From positions 1 through 64,000 of the forward strand of contig JBBSET010000005.1 of the NCBI GenBank assembly GCA_038239485.1: DNA of 64,000 nucleotides, given 5' to 3'. Origin of the DNA: DASQEH01 sp038239485 (GTDB lineage: Bacteria > Actinomycetota > Actinomycetes > Propionibacteriales > Nocardioidaceae). Each line of letters opens with the position of its first letter. The first letter of the stretch is position 1. This document shows positions 41,700 to 51,226 of this stretch, one piece after another. A model generated the notes under the pieces. The model was not told where the DNA came from. It was given only the letters and a program-made list of their open reading frames with translations, and ran no database searches. Both the position numbers and the translations under genes were made by a program.

Positions 41700-42257
41700 A
41701 TGCCTGCTAACGCTGCGTGGCGTCGCCTGTCGGCGATCGTCCCCCTGTTGCTCGTCTCCGCACTCGCCTTCTCGGTCTTCACGGCCGGCTCAGCGAACGC
41801 CGCGCTCTCCCAACGAGACCGCAAGATCCACCATGCCATCGTGAAGCGACACCGCAAGATCCACCACGCCATCGTGAAGCGAGACCGCAAGATCCACCAC
41901 GGTGTCAAGGTTGCCCTCAACCACCGCGGAGACCCCTACGTCTACGGCGCCGCGGGTCCTGGCGCCTTCGACTGCTCCGGCCTGACGGAGTTCTCGTTCG
42001 GCAAGGCGGGGCTCCGCCTGCCGCGGTCGGCCGCCGAGCAGTACGGCTTCGTGCGGCACATCCCCAAGCGACACCTCCACCGGGGAGACCTGATGTTCTT
42101 CCACAGCGGCGGGTACATCTACCACGTCGCGATCTTCCTCCGGCGCCACGGCGGGCACGTGTGGCTGCTCCACGCGCCACACACCGGCACCGTCGTCCAG
42201 CGAGACCCCGTGTGGACGAACCAGTGGTACGCCGGCACGCTGCGCCGCCGCCCCTGA
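41700..42257 (+). CDS. Secreted NlpC/P60 peptidoglycan endopeptidase
   Basis: A 185-residue exported hydrolase that should cut the peptide stems of peptidoglycan. A signal peptide (about 1-34, ending GSANA) is followed by a threefold repeat of an 11-residue basic unit (RDRKIHHAIVK, residues 39-67), then the NlpC/P60 domain with Cys92 in FDCSGL, His142 in YHVAIF and His161 in APHTG, the complete catalytic triad. The repeat is unusual and rich in His, Lys and Arg; it could bind wall polymers. ATG 41700 follows AAGGAG at optimal distance. Expression is probably governed by the c-di-AMP riboswitch directly upstream. Confidence 0.95.
   Translation: MPANAAWRRLSAIVPLLLVSALAFSVFTAGSANAALSQRDRKIHHAIVKRHRKIHHAIVKRDRKIHHGVKVALNHRGDPYVYGAAGPGAFDCSGLTEFSFGKAGLRLPRSAAEQYGFVRHIPKRHLHRGDLMFFHSGGYIYHVAIFLRRHGGHVWLLHAPHTGTVVQRDPVWTNQWYAGTLRRRP
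41814..41900. repeat. 33-base in-frame tandem repeat inside the NlpC/P60 gene
   Basis: Units start at 41814, 41847 and 41880 (the third is shortened). Each encodes RDRKIHHAIVK with only His/Asp and silent changes between copies. The near identity at DNA level indicates recent duplication and probable length variation among strains. Confidence 0.9.
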
Positions 42258-42382
42258 GGCTTCCTCCCCAGCAGGCGGGCGCCTCCGGGTCCTCCGGCCC
42301 GGCGGCGCCCTGACTGCGGCGGTGACACGCCAACGTGATCTGGTGGACCGGTTTCACCGACGTCCTCAGTCACACTTGTCCC

Positions 42383-43456
42383 ATGTCATCTGGTCGACCT
42401 TCTGGCTACTCTCGCGCCCATCGACGGCGGCGCCTCCTGGCGGCCGCGGCCGTCCCCGCTCTGTTGGCGGGCATGCTGGCGGGGTGCGGCGGAGGCACCT
42501 CCCTCGTCCCCGCCGCAAAGAGCCAGTCGACGTCGGCGGGCTCGCCTGCGACCGCCAACGCCTTCACCCTGACGGGCGAATGGCCGCTGACCGGCGAGAA
42601 GCTGGACGGCAGCCCCCCGGACCACCCGGTGTATGTGGTGAAGATCGACAACACGTCGTCGTCCCAGCCTCAGATCGGGCTGAGCTCGGCCGACATGGTC
42701 GTGGAGGAACTGGTCGAGGGCGGGTTGACCAGACTTGCCGCCTTCTTCTACTCGAACATCCCGAGTGACGTGGGGCCGGTCCGGTCGATGCGCGCCTCGG
42801 ACGTCGGCATCGTCAAGCCCGCGGCTGCGGACCTGGTGGCCTCGGGGGGAGCCAGGCGCACCATCCGGATCATCGACAACCACCACATCGCGAACGTCAC
42901 CGAAGCCTCCGGCTCGCCCGGCTTCTACCGCGACGCCAGCCGGTCGGCGCCGTACAACCTCTTCATGAAGCTCTCCGACCTTGCCGCCGCGCCGTCGAAG
43001 GGGGTCGTCAAGACACCAGCGGCGCCCTACCTGCCGTTCGGCAGCGCCGACGGCTTCCACGGCACAACGCCGGTCAGCTCGATCTCGGCGAACTTCTCCG
43101 GCAGTCACACGACCAGCTGGAGCCACACCTCCGGCGGATGGGTCAGACAGAACTCGCCGGCGCAGACCGGCGACGACTTCGTGGCCGACAACGTGCTGCT
43201 GCTGAAGGTGAGGGTCGGCAACGCCGGATACCTCGACCCGGCCGGCAACCCCGTCCCGGAGACGGAGTTCTTCGGCAAGGGAACGGCGATCCTCGTACAC
43301 GGAGGCTCCGCGCTGACCTGCATCTGGCACAAGAAGGACAAGGCCAGCCCGATCACACTGGCGACCAAGGACGGTACAGCGGTCACCGTGCCGGCCGGGC
43401 ATACCTGGATCGAGCTGGTCCCGGCCAAGACCGGGAGCGTCACGCTCGGGAGATAG
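42383..43456 (+). CDS. DUF3048 lipoprotein (YerB-like)
   Basis: A 357-residue exported lipoprotein. The basic N-terminus (RAHRRRRLLAAAAVPALLA) and lipobox LAGC (cysteine near residue 35) mark lipid anchoring. Two DUF3048 blocks follow: PVYVVKIDNTSSSQPQIGLS with VVEELVEGGLTRLAAFFYSN, and later the C-terminal part (TGDDFVADNVLLLKVRVGN ... HTWIELVPAKTGSVTLG). DUF3048 proteins such as Bacillus YerB are surface proteins of unknown activity. The ATG at 42383 is preferred over one 16 codons upstream that lacks a signal-like continuation. Confidence 0.9.
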   Translation: MSSGRPSGYSRAHRRRRLLAAAAVPALLAGMLAGCGGGTSLVPAAKSQSTSAGSPATANAFTLTGEWPLTGEKLDGSPPDHPVYVVKIDNTSSSQPQIGLSSADMVVEELVEGGLTRLAAFFYSNIPSDVGPVRSMRASDVGIVKPAAADLVASGGARRTIRIIDNHHIANVTEASGSPGFYRDASRSAPYNLFMKLSDLAAAPSKGVVKTPAAPYLPFGSADGFHGTTPVSSISANFSGSHTTSWSHTSGGWVRQNSPAQTGDDFVADNVLLLKVRVGNAGYLDPAGNPVPETEFFGKGTAILVHGGSALTCIWHKKDKASPITLATKDGTAVTVPAGHTWIELVPAKTGSVTLGR

Positions 43457-43533
43457 CGGAGCGTGCCGCCCCGCCCCGCACACGGGCGCCCACGGTTCCC
43501 GCGGCGGGCCCGGTTTCTTGCCATGATGGGGCT

Positions 43534-44916
43534 ATGTCCGCCCCGTCTGTGTCGTACTCGATCACCGTCCGTCTGGTCGTCCCCGCGGGCGGCAACGCCG
43601 TCAGCCAGCTCACCAGCGCCGTCGAAGCTGTCGGCGGGTATGTCTCAGCTCTGGACGTGACAGCCTCAGGCATCGACGAGCTGCGCATCGACGTGACATG
43701 CGCCGCGCGCGACACCAGCCACGCCGACGAGATCGTCGAGGGGCTGCGCGGTGTCCAGGGGGTGGCAGTCCACAAGGTGTCGGACCGGACCTTCCTGATG
43801 CACCTCGGCGGGACCATCGAGATGGCCTCGAAGCACCCGATCCGCAACCGGGACGACCTCTCGATGGTCTACACCCCCGGCGTCGCGCGGGTATGCCTCG
43901 CGATCGTCGCGAACGCAGACGACGCCCGCCGGCTGACGATCAAGAGGAACGCGATCGCCGTCGTCACCGACGGCTCGGCCGTACTGGGGCTGGGCAACAT
44001 CGGCCCGCAGGCCGCTCTGCCGGTGATGGAGGGCAAGGCTGCCTTGTTCAAGCGGTTCGCGGGTATCGACGCCTGGCCGCTGTGCCTCGATACGCAGGAC
44101 GTGGACGAGATCGTCCGGACCGTGCAGGTGATCGCTCCGGTCTTCGCCGGGATCAACCTCGAGGACATCTCGGCCCCACGCTGCTTCGAGATCGAGGCCA
44201 GACTCCGCGACCTGCTCGACATCCCCGTGTTCCACGACGACCAGCACGGCACCGCGATCGTCGTCCTCGCCGCGCTGACCAACGCGCTGCGGGTGGTCGA
44301 CAAGCAGCTCACTGATGCCCGGATCGTGATGTCGGGGGCTGGGGCGGCCGGATCGGCCATCGTCAGGTTGCTGCTCAAGGGAGGCGCCCGCAACGTCGTC
44401 GTCGCGGATGTCGGCGGGGTGATCCACCAGGGGCGGGTCGAGCTCGACTCGTCATTGCAGTGGATCGCGGACAACACCAACGCGCGGGCGGTCGAAGGGT
44501 CGCTGAAGGACGCGATGCGCGATGCCGACGTCTTCATCGGCGTCTCGGCGCCGAACCTGCTGACCGGTGCCGACATCGAGGCGATGGCTCCCAGGTCGAT
44601 CGTGTTCGCGCTCGCGAACCCGGACCCTGAGATCGACCCCGCCGAGGCACGCAAGCATGCCACCGTCGTGGCGACCGGCCGGTCGGACTATCCGAACCAG
44701 ATCAACAACGTGCTGGCGTTCCCGGGGGTCTTCCGCGGGCTGCTGGACGCGTCTGCCACGGCGATCAGCGACTCCCTCATGGTGGCCGCTGCCCAGGCCA
44801 TCGCGTCCACAGTCGCTGCCGGTGAGCTCAATGCGAACTACATCATCCCCAGTGTTTTCCATGAAGATGTGCACAAAACAGTCGCTGCGGCAGTCAGGCA
44901 GGCAGTCCAGGCCTAG
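43534..44916 (+). CDS. NAD-type malic enzyme with N-terminal ACT domain
   Basis: The enzyme decarboxylates malate to pyruvate. The 460-residue product starts with an ACT domain (residues 1-85; ITVRLVVPAGGNAVSQLTSA), a small-molecule-binding regulatory module, then the malic enzyme core: VYTPGVARVCLAI, the metal and substrate region DGSAVLGLGNIGPQAALPVM, FHDDQHGTAIVVLAALTNAL, and the NAD-binding GAGAAGSAIV. This fusion is found in actinobacteria and some other bacteria and suggests allosteric control, perhaps by an amino acid. ATG 43534 fits the ACT start; an open frame extends far upstream by chance. Its stop codon is part of the presumed -10 box of the next gene. Confidence 0.93.
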   Translation: MSAPSVSYSITVRLVVPAGGNAVSQLTSAVEAVGGYVSALDVTASGIDELRIDVTCAARDTSHADEIVEGLRGVQGVAVHKVSDRTFLMHLGGTIEMASKHPIRNRDDLSMVYTPGVARVCLAIVANADDARRLTIKRNAIAVVTDGSAVLGLGNIGPQAALPVMEGKAALFKRFAGIDAWPLCLDTQDVDEIVRTVQVIAPVFAGINLEDISAPRCFEIEARLRDLLDIPVFHDDQHGTAIVVLAALTNALRVVDKQLTDARIVMSGAGAAGSAIVRLLLKGGARNVVVADVGGVIHQGRVELDSSLQWIADNTNARAVEGSLKDAMRDADVFIGVSAPNLLTGADIEAMAPRSIVFALANPDPEIDPAEARKHATVVATGRSDYPNQINNVLAFPGVFRGLLDASATAISDSLMVAAAQAIASTVAAGELNANYIIPSVFHEDVHKTVAAAVRQAVQA

Positions 44917-44925
44917 GCTGAGACG

Positions 44926-45477
44926 ATGGCCTACCACAACGGCCAGCTGCTCGTCGCGACGCCGAGACTGCTCGACCCGAACTTCCACCGCTCGGTGATC
45001 CTGGTTCTCGACCACGACGTCGAGGGGGCGCTGGGTGTCGTCCTCAACCGCCCGTCGGACCTGCCGTTGCGGGCGGTCCTGCCACCGTGGGCGGAGGCGG
45101 TGACGGAGCCCCAGATGCTGTTCGCAGGCGGTCCGGTGGCGCCCGACTCGGCCCTCGGCGTGGGTCTGGCCATCGGTGCCGGTCCCGCCGGAGGGTTCAA
45201 GCGGCTGGTGGGCGACTACGGTCTGGTCGACCTCGACGCCGAGCCCGATGATGTGCTTCCCGACCTGGTGGGCGTCCGGGTCTTCTCCGGCTATGCCGGC
45301 TGGGGAGGAGGACAGCTCGAGGACGAGATCGAGGAGGGTTCGTGGTACGTCGTCACGGCCGTGCCCACCGACCTCCTCCATCCGGATCCGACCGGGCTAT
45401 GGCGGGCCATCCTTCGTCGGCAGCCGGGTGAGCTCGCCTACGTCGCCAACTTCCCCCACGACCCCAGCATGAACTGA
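44926..45477 (+). CDS. YqgE/AlgH family protein (UPF0301)
   Basis: The 183-residue product has the family blocks GQLLVATPRLLDPNFHRSVI, LDHDVEGALGVVLNRPSDLP and RVFSGYAGWGGGQLEDEIEE. AlgH/YqgE proteins have a two-domain alpha/beta fold; the name comes from alginate regulation in Pseudomonas, but a biochemical activity is not settled. ATG 44926 is six bases after TAGGCT (44914-44919), which includes the stop of the malic enzyme gene. Confidence 0.93.
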   Translation: MAYHNGQLLVATPRLLDPNFHRSVILVLDHDVEGALGVVLNRPSDLPLRAVLPPWAEAVTEPQMLFAGGPVAPDSALGVGLAIGAGPAGGFKRLVGDYGLVDLDAEPDDVLPDLVGVRVFSGYAGWGGGQLEDEIEEGSWYVVTAVPTDLLHPDPTGLWRAILRRQPGELAYVANFPHDPSMN

Positions 45478-45519
45478 GGGCCCCCGCGAGACCCTCGTCC
45501 GATCGGCTGCTGTGCCGGG

Positions 45520-46377
45520 TCAGCAGGCGCGGTAGGCATAGTGCGGCCTGCCCCGCCGCACCAGCATCCGGTCCCGCAGGACCACCGACCAGACGTCGCC
45601 GTGCTGGCGACAGCTGCGGGCGAACGCCGCACGCCCGTTGTCGGTGTACTCGATCTCGATCACATGGCGGCCGTAGGCGGCGCGGTACGACGCGCACTCG
45701 TGCCAGACGCCGCACTCCTCGCTGACGGCGAAGTCGAAGCCGACGCGCAGCCGACGGTGCCTGGTCAGCTGCGCGAGGTTCTTCTGTGCGATGGCGAGTC
45801 GGGCGGCGTGGGCGCGTATCGCCAGCAGCCTCGCCTCGTCGAGGGCCTCCGACCCGGTCAGCAGGTGTCGCGACCTCGAGAACGAGTCGAGGTTGTCGGG
45901 CTCGACGGCGTCGAAGCCGGACCGGGCGCACCGGTCGATCCATCGTCCGACCACTGCGGCCACGGCGCGGCGCTTGGGCGCGGTCGAGATGTCGAGGAGT
46001 ACCTCGCCGGGCCAGCCGGGATCATGGACGAGAGCACCGCGGTGGTTCCGCAGCAGCAGCCCGCGATGATGTCGGCGCCACCAGCGCAGCTGCCCCGGCT
46101 GGGTCTGGAAGGCGTTGACGTAGCAGATGGTGTAGGCACCCGCCGCCGGGTGCGCCGTTCGGTCCCGGGTCACCACGCTCACGCCACGAGGAGGCGGGTA
46201 CGCCCCGCCGAGCTGGTAGTCGAACCCCGCTCCGGAAGGCGGCAGTTTCACCTGCCCGACGGCCTGGCCGGGCGTCTGTGCTGACGCGGTGCCGTCCAGA
46301 GCGAGGAGGCCTGCGAGCGCCACCGCGACGATTCGCACCAAGGGAACCACTCGCATCATGAGGAACGGGGCAGGCAT
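45520..46377 (-). CDS. Secreted glycoside hydrolase 114-like protein
   Basis: A 285-residue exported protein: signal peptide (VRIVAVALAGLLALDGTASA), then a TIM-barrel of the endo-alpha-1,4-polygalactosaminidase (GH114) type. Evidence: FDYQLGGAYPPPRGVSVVTR, the strand ICYVNAFQTQPGQL, and DAVEPDNLDSF, where the Glu and Asp are expected in the active site. Cysteines in the C-terminal half (EECGVWHECASY, SCRQH) could form disulfides, fitting export. The start could also be one of the methionines at 46359 or 46356. Substrate in this organism is unknown; GH114 enzymes attack galactosamine-containing exopolysaccharide in fungi and bacteria. Confidence 0.8.
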   Translation of the reverse strand: MPAPFLMMRVVPLVRIVAVALAGLLALDGTASAQTPGQAVGQVKLPPSGAGFDYQLGGAYPPPRGVSVVTRDRTAHPAAGAYTICYVNAFQTQPGQLRWWRRHHRGLLLRNHRGALVHDPGWPGEVLLDISTAPKRRAVAAVVGRWIDRCARSGFDAVEPDNLDSFSRSRHLLTGSEALDEARLLAIRAHAARLAIAQKNLAQLTRHRRLRVGFDFAVSEECGVWHECASYRAAYGRHVIEIEYTDNGRAAFARSCRQHGDVWSVVLRDRMLVRRGRPHYAYRAC

Positions 46378-46437
46378 GAGTCGATACTGCGCCCTGGGCT
46401 GCCCCAGCGCAGGCGAACGGGTCGTACACTGGCGCCG

Positions 46438-46704
46438 ATGAGCATCAAACTGAGCCCGGGCGTCGAGACCGTCGAGGACCGCCGTACGCAGGAGTTCCTC
46501 GACGACGGCGACCACGACCGGTTCAGCCACTACGCCCGCAAGGACAGGCTGACCGAGGCGATGGTGATGGGTACGCCCGTCACCGCGCTGTGCGGGAAGG
46601 TCTGGGTGCCCAGCCGGGACCCGCAGAAGTACCCCGTCTGCCCGGGCTGCAAAGAGGTCTGGGAGTCGCTGAAGCACGGCGACGACTCGGGCGACCAGAC
46701 GTAG
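46438..46704 (+). CDS. DUF3039 protein
   Basis: An 88-residue actinobacterial protein of the DUF3039 family: acidic N-terminus (VEDRRTQEFLDDGDHDRFSH), YARKDRLTEAMVMGTPVTAL, and three cysteines (52, 68, 71) in CGKVW and CPGC that may bind zinc. Unknown function. The ATG lies seven bases after TACACT (46425-46430), so the mRNA is probably leaderless. Confidence 0.9.
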   Translation: MSIKLSPGVETVEDRRTQEFLDDGDHDRFSHYARKDRLTEAMVMGTPVTALCGKVWVPSRDPQKYPVCPGCKEVWESLKHGDDSGDQT

Positions 46705-46761
46705 CGTGGCCGGGTAGCCCGGCCATTGCTCGGGAGTCAGCCGTCACGAAGGAGCCAGCCT

Positions 46762-47667
46762 GTGCGAGCGGCAGTCGTCGCGGCGCTCGGGTCACTTTCC
46801 CTCGCAGTTGCGGGGTTCACAGGCCTGCCCGGTCAGACCGCAGGGCCGGCGGGCCAGCTCACCGCGACGACGGCCGCTGTCGGCTGTGGGCAGGTCGGCT
46901 CCCGGCCCTCAGCGCGGCCCGATGACTCGACGCGATCGGGTGCTGCGCTCTTGTCGTACCGGTCCCACCGGCGCCGGCGCATCGTCGTGAGGGTCTACGC
47001 GCATGTCCTACGCACCGCATCGCGAGGCGGGGTGCCGTCCGCACGGGTCGCCCGCCAGGTCAAGGTGCTCAACCGCGCCTTCTCGGGGCACGAGAGCACC
47101 CAAGCCGCCAACTCGCCGTTCAGGTTCCGGCTCGTGGACGTGGACGTGAGCGTCAATGCGGCGTGGGCGCGGATGAACGAAGGCTCTCTCGCCGAGCAGC
47201 ATGCCAAGAGAGCCCTGCACGAGGGCGGCAGCACCGATCTGAACCTCTATATCGGGTCCAACTCGGTTGGCCAGCTCGGCTGGGGCACGGAGCCGACCAG
47301 GTACGCCGGGCAGCCGCGTATGGACGGCATCGTGATCGCCCGCCACACGATGGCGGGCGGGGCTGGTGGACGCTACAGCGCCGGCGACGCGGCGGTGCAT
47401 GAGACGGGCCACTGGCTGGGGCTGTTCCACACCTTCACAGGTGGTTGCTCGAAGCGAGGAGACCTGGTGGCGGACACGCCGGCCGAGGCGAGCCCGAGCT
47501 ACGACTGCCACGTGCACCGGAACACCTGCGGTGCGCCCGGCCACGACCCGGTCCACAACTTCATGGACTACGGCTACGACGCCTGCATGAACCAGTTCAC
47601 TCCGGGCCAGGCGGCCAGGATGACGCAGTCCTGGGAGGACCTCCGCGCCTCCGCTGCCTCCGCCTGA
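46762..47667 (+). CDS. Secreted M43 (pappalysin/cytophagalysin-like) zinc metalloprotease
   Basis: A 301-residue exported protease. The signal peptide covers about residues 1-25; the start is GTG 46762 with AAGGAG upstream. The zinc motif HETGHWLGLFH (213-223) has the elongated HExxHxxGxxH form, and the Met-turn is NFMDYGYDACMNQF. Four cysteines near the active site (GGCSKRG, YDCHVHRNTC, DACMN) fit the disulfides of M43B. Length and layout match small actinobacterial M43 enzymes. Probable role is extracellular protein digestion. Confidence 0.93.
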   Translation: MRAAVVAALGSLSLAVAGFTGLPGQTAGPAGQLTATTAAVGCGQVGSRPSARPDDSTRSGAALLSYRSHRRRRIVVRVYAHVLRTASRGGVPSARVARQVKVLNRAFSGHESTQAANSPFRFRLVDVDVSVNAAWARMNEGSLAEQHAKRALHEGGSTDLNLYIGSNSVGQLGWGTEPTRYAGQPRMDGIVIARHTMAGGAGGRYSAGDAAVHETGHWLGLFHTFTGGCSKRGDLVADTPAEASPSYDCHVHRNTCGAPGHDPVHNFMDYGYDACMNQFTPGQAARMTQSWEDLRASAASA

Positions 47668-47694
47668 CCGCCTAGGCGCTCGGGTCAGATTCTT

Positions 47695-48810
<1,116 letters not shown>

Positions 48811-48909
48811 GATGCCTTGATCCCTTCACCGGCTGGAACGAGCCGGACGATCCGTTGTGAGGGTGAACGGCCCGAGTCTGGCACAAGATGTGGCGGCTGT
48901 CACTGCTTG

Positions 48910-49428
48910 CTAAATCCGTTCACCGGGTGCACCGGTATCGGTGCCCGAGGCTGCTGCGGGCACCGATGTTGTCGCCTCGACCAGCGGCAGCACTCGATGC
49001 TCGATCTGCCGGGTCAGGCTGATCATCGTCGCGGCGCGTTCGATCCCGGGGTAGGACACGACCGTGTCCAGCACCCGCTGGAGGTCGGCGTTGGACGCGG
49101 CCACGACCCGGCACCACAGATCGCCGGGCCCGGTGACGGTGTGTGCCTCCAGCACCTCGGGTATCAGGGCGAGGTGCTCGCCGACGGGGTCGTGGCCGCC
49201 GCCCTGCCGGATCTCCAGCGTCACGAAGGCGGTGACCGGGTACCCGACCGCGGCGGGGTCGAGGTCCGGACCCCATCCCTGGACGACGCCGGACCGCTCC
49301 AACCGGTCCAGCCGCGCTTGGACCGTCCCGCGCGCGACCCCGAGGCGCCGCGCCGCCTCCATCACCCCGACCCGGGGCTCGTCGGCGAGCAGCCTCAGCA
49401 GCCGCGCATCGAGGCGGTCCAGGGCCAT
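48910..49428 (-). CDS. Lrp/AsnC-family transcriptional regulator
   Basis: A 172-residue regulator with an N-terminal winged HTH (RLDARLLRLLADEPRVGVME, then RRLGVARGTVQARLDRLERS) and a RAM/AsnC ligand domain (YPVTAFVTLEIRQGGGHDPV ... TVTGPGDLWCRVVAASNADL). Members sense amino acids. It diverges from hppD, which acts in tyrosine breakdown, with two inverted repeats in the gap. It is very likely the local regulator of hppD, perhaps sensing tyrosine, phenylalanine or a derived keto acid; the ligand is inference. Confidence 0.93.
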   Translation of the reverse strand: MALDRLDARLLRLLADEPRVGVMEAARRLGVARGTVQARLDRLERSGVVQGWGPDLDPAAVGYPVTAFVTLEIRQGGGHDPVGEHLALIPEVLEAHTVTGPGDLWCRVVAASNADLQRVLDTVVSYPGIERAATMISLTRQIEHRVLPLVEATTSVPAAASGTDTGAPGERI

Positions 49429-49502
49429 CGCGTGCTCCTCACCGCAGAGCGCTAATCACCATGTGCACGATGTGAGTAATCAAGGCAGCCTCGGCTAGTC
49501 AT

Positions 49503-49523
49503 TCTGCTCAGTTGCTGAGCAGA
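49503..49523. promoter_or_regulatory. Perfect 9-base inverted repeat upstream of hppD
   Basis: TCTGCTCAG (49503-49511) and CTGAGCAGA (49515-49523) are exact reverse complements with a three-base spacer, in the gap between lrp-type gene and hppD. It is a strong candidate regulator-binding site. Confidence 0.6.
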
Positions 49524-49529
49524 GTGTTG

Positions 49530-49542
49530 CACACAATGTGTG
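49530..49542. promoter_or_regulatory. CACACAATGTGTG dyad upstream of hppD
   Basis: A 13-base dyad with perfect six-base arms around a central A (49530-49542), placed 22 bases before the hppD start and 7 bases from the preceding inverted repeat. Lrp-family proteins bind arrays of such short dyads, so the two sites may form one regulatory array. Confidence 0.55.
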
Positions 49543-49563
49543 ATCTTGGTCATCCTGGACGGT

Positions 49564-50763
49564 ATGACCGAGACGCTGACGCCCGACGAAGTCCAGGCAG
49601 ATCTGACCCTCGAGCAGCTCAAGCAGCTGGTTGGCCTGGTCGACTACGACGAGAGCAAGGACCCGTTCCCCGTCACGGCGCTGGATGCCGTCGTGTTCGT
49701 GGTGGGCAACGCCACCCAGACGGCCGCCTTCTACCAGCTCGCCCTGGGTATGGACCTGGTCGCCTACGCGGGTCCGGAGACCGGGGTGCGCGACCACAAG
49801 GCCTTCGTGCTGAGGTCGGGTTCGGCCAGGTTCGTCTTCCGCGGTGGCGTGTCGCCCGACAGCCCTCTGATCGACCACCACTACCGCCATGGTGACGGCG
49901 TCGTCGACCTCGCCCTGGAGGTGCCGGACGTCGACAAGTGCATCGCGCACGCACGGCTGATGGGCGCGACCATCCTCGACGAGCCGCACGATGTCAGCGA
50001 CGAGCACGGCACCGTGCGGATGGCCGCGATCGCCACCTACGGCGAGACCAGGCACACCCTCGTCGACCGGTCCGGATACTCCGGGCCGTACCTGCCGGGG
50101 TTCGTCGCGACCTCGACCCGAGTGACCAGGCCGGTAGGGCACCCGAAGCGGCTGTTCCAGGCCGTCGACCACTGCGTGGGAAATGTCGAGCTCGGCCGGA
50201 TGGACGACTGGGTCGCCTTTTACAACAAGGTGATGGGCTTCGTGAACATGGCGGAGTTCATCGGCGACGACATCGCCACCGACTACTCCGCCTTGATGTC
50301 CAAGGTCGTCTCGAACGGCAACCACCGGGTCAAGTTCCCCCTGAACGAGCCGGCGATCGCCAAGAAGAAGTCGCAGATCGACGAGTATCTCGAGTTCTAC
50401 GGCGGCGCGGGCTGCCAGCACCTGGCCCTCGCGACGGGAGACATCCTCCGGACCGTCGACCAGCTGAGGGCCAACGGGATCGAGTTCCTCGCCACCCCGG
50501 ACTCGTACTACGACGATCCCGCTCTGCGAGCGCGCATCGGCAACGTCCGCGTCGGGATCGAGGAGCTCAAGAGCCGCGGCATCCTGGTCGACCGCGACGA
50601 GGACGGCTACCTGCTCCAGATCTTCACCAAGCCGGTCGGCGACCGTCCCACCGTCTTCTTCGAGTTCATCGAGCGCCATGGGTCGCTCGGGTTCGGCAAG
50701 GGCAACTTCAAGGCCCTGTTCCAGGCAATCGAGCGTGAGCAGGACGCCCGCGGGAACCTCTGA
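49564..50763 (+). CDS. hppD: 4-hydroxyphenylpyruvate dioxygenase
   Basis: HPPD converts 4-hydroxyphenylpyruvate to homogentisate in tyrosine degradation. The 399-residue product has two vicinal-oxygen-chelate halves. The iron ligands are His203 (VDHCVGNV), His286 (GCQHLALAT) and Glu367 (FFEFIER), all present. The C-terminal segment GFGKGNFKALFQAIEREQ gates the active site and identifies HPPD rather than hydroxymandelate synthase. ATG 49564 fits the family's start; a frame to 49540 overlaps the dyad at 49530-49542. The divergent Lrp-type gene probably controls it. Homogentisate dioxygenase is not in this window. Confidence 0.96.
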   Translation: MTETLTPDEVQADLTLEQLKQLVGLVDYDESKDPFPVTALDAVVFVVGNATQTAAFYQLALGMDLVAYAGPETGVRDHKAFVLRSGSARFVFRGGVSPDSPLIDHHYRHGDGVVDLALEVPDVDKCIAHARLMGATILDEPHDVSDEHGTVRMAAIATYGETRHTLVDRSGYSGPYLPGFVATSTRVTRPVGHPKRLFQAVDHCVGNVELGRMDDWVAFYNKVMGFVNMAEFIGDDIATDYSALMSKVVSNGNHRVKFPLNEPAIAKKKSQIDEYLEFYGGAGCQHLALATGDILRTVDQLRANGIEFLATPDSYYDDPALRARIGNVRVGIEELKSRGILVDRDEDGYLLQIFTKPVGDRPTVFFEFIERHGSLGFGKGNFKALFQAIEREQDARGNL

Positions 50764-51226
50764 TCGCCGCCCCGCGGATCGCTGGGACAGCCACGCCCCC
50801 ACATTGTTCGGCGAGACTGCGCAACCAATCAGCGACTCGGTGCGTCTATAAGAGTGACGAGGGAAGCGAGACACAGCGGACCCTGGCTGAGCCGGGGTCC
50901 GCTGTCGCGTACCTGAGGAGCCCCGATCGAGAGTGTGGCGTAGAGCCGCTACCTGACTGCCGTCTCGCCCCCGGCGAGGAACGTCCCCGCAGCCGGCAGC
51001 GGCGCAGTCGGCGAACGTCACCACCAGCGACGCGATCTTGGACGCCTGGGCTTCCTGGCGATGGGTCGCGTCGAGCTTGACGAACTCCTGGTAGCCGTTG
51101 CGGTTAAAGAGGGCGGCGTGCCGTCCGGACCTATGCAGGTCTTGCGATCTCAGCGGCCAGACGGTGGCGAGTTGGCGCGCGCGCGAGATACTAGGGTCGA
51201 CGGAACTGGACCGAGGAGGCAGCGCG
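50764..51226. other. Intergenic region between hppD and the NDH-2 gene
   Basis: The first part holds a strong hairpin (listed separately). The remainder, about 50905-51190, has no gene I can support. On the minus strand a gene-like stretch near 51010-51150 reads RHAALFNRNGYQEFVKLDAT followed by HRQEAQASKIASLVVTFAD, with a composition more natural than typical shadow frames, but no start, Shine-Dalgarno sequence or recognisable family. It may be the remnant of a lost gene. The last 35 bases carry TAGGGT (51191-51196) and GAGGAGG for the NDH-2 gene. Confidence 0.5.
50874..50904 (+). terminator. Strong hairpin downstream of hppD
   Basis: CAGCGGACCC (50874-50883) and GGGTCCGCTG (50895-50904) form a perfect 10-pair stem with an 11-base loop. 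There is no U tract, which is normal for actinobacterial terminators. It lies 110 bases after the hppD stop. Confidence 0.75.

Noticed and set aside
41814..41900. Regular 33-base repeats considered as a CRISPR array
   Set aside because: The units are contiguous with no spacers, in frame inside a coding region, and encode a repeated peptide.
43138..43533. N-terminal extension of the malic enzyme frame
   Set aside because: It overlaps the DUF3048 gene in another frame; the ACT domain begins at the ATG at 43534.
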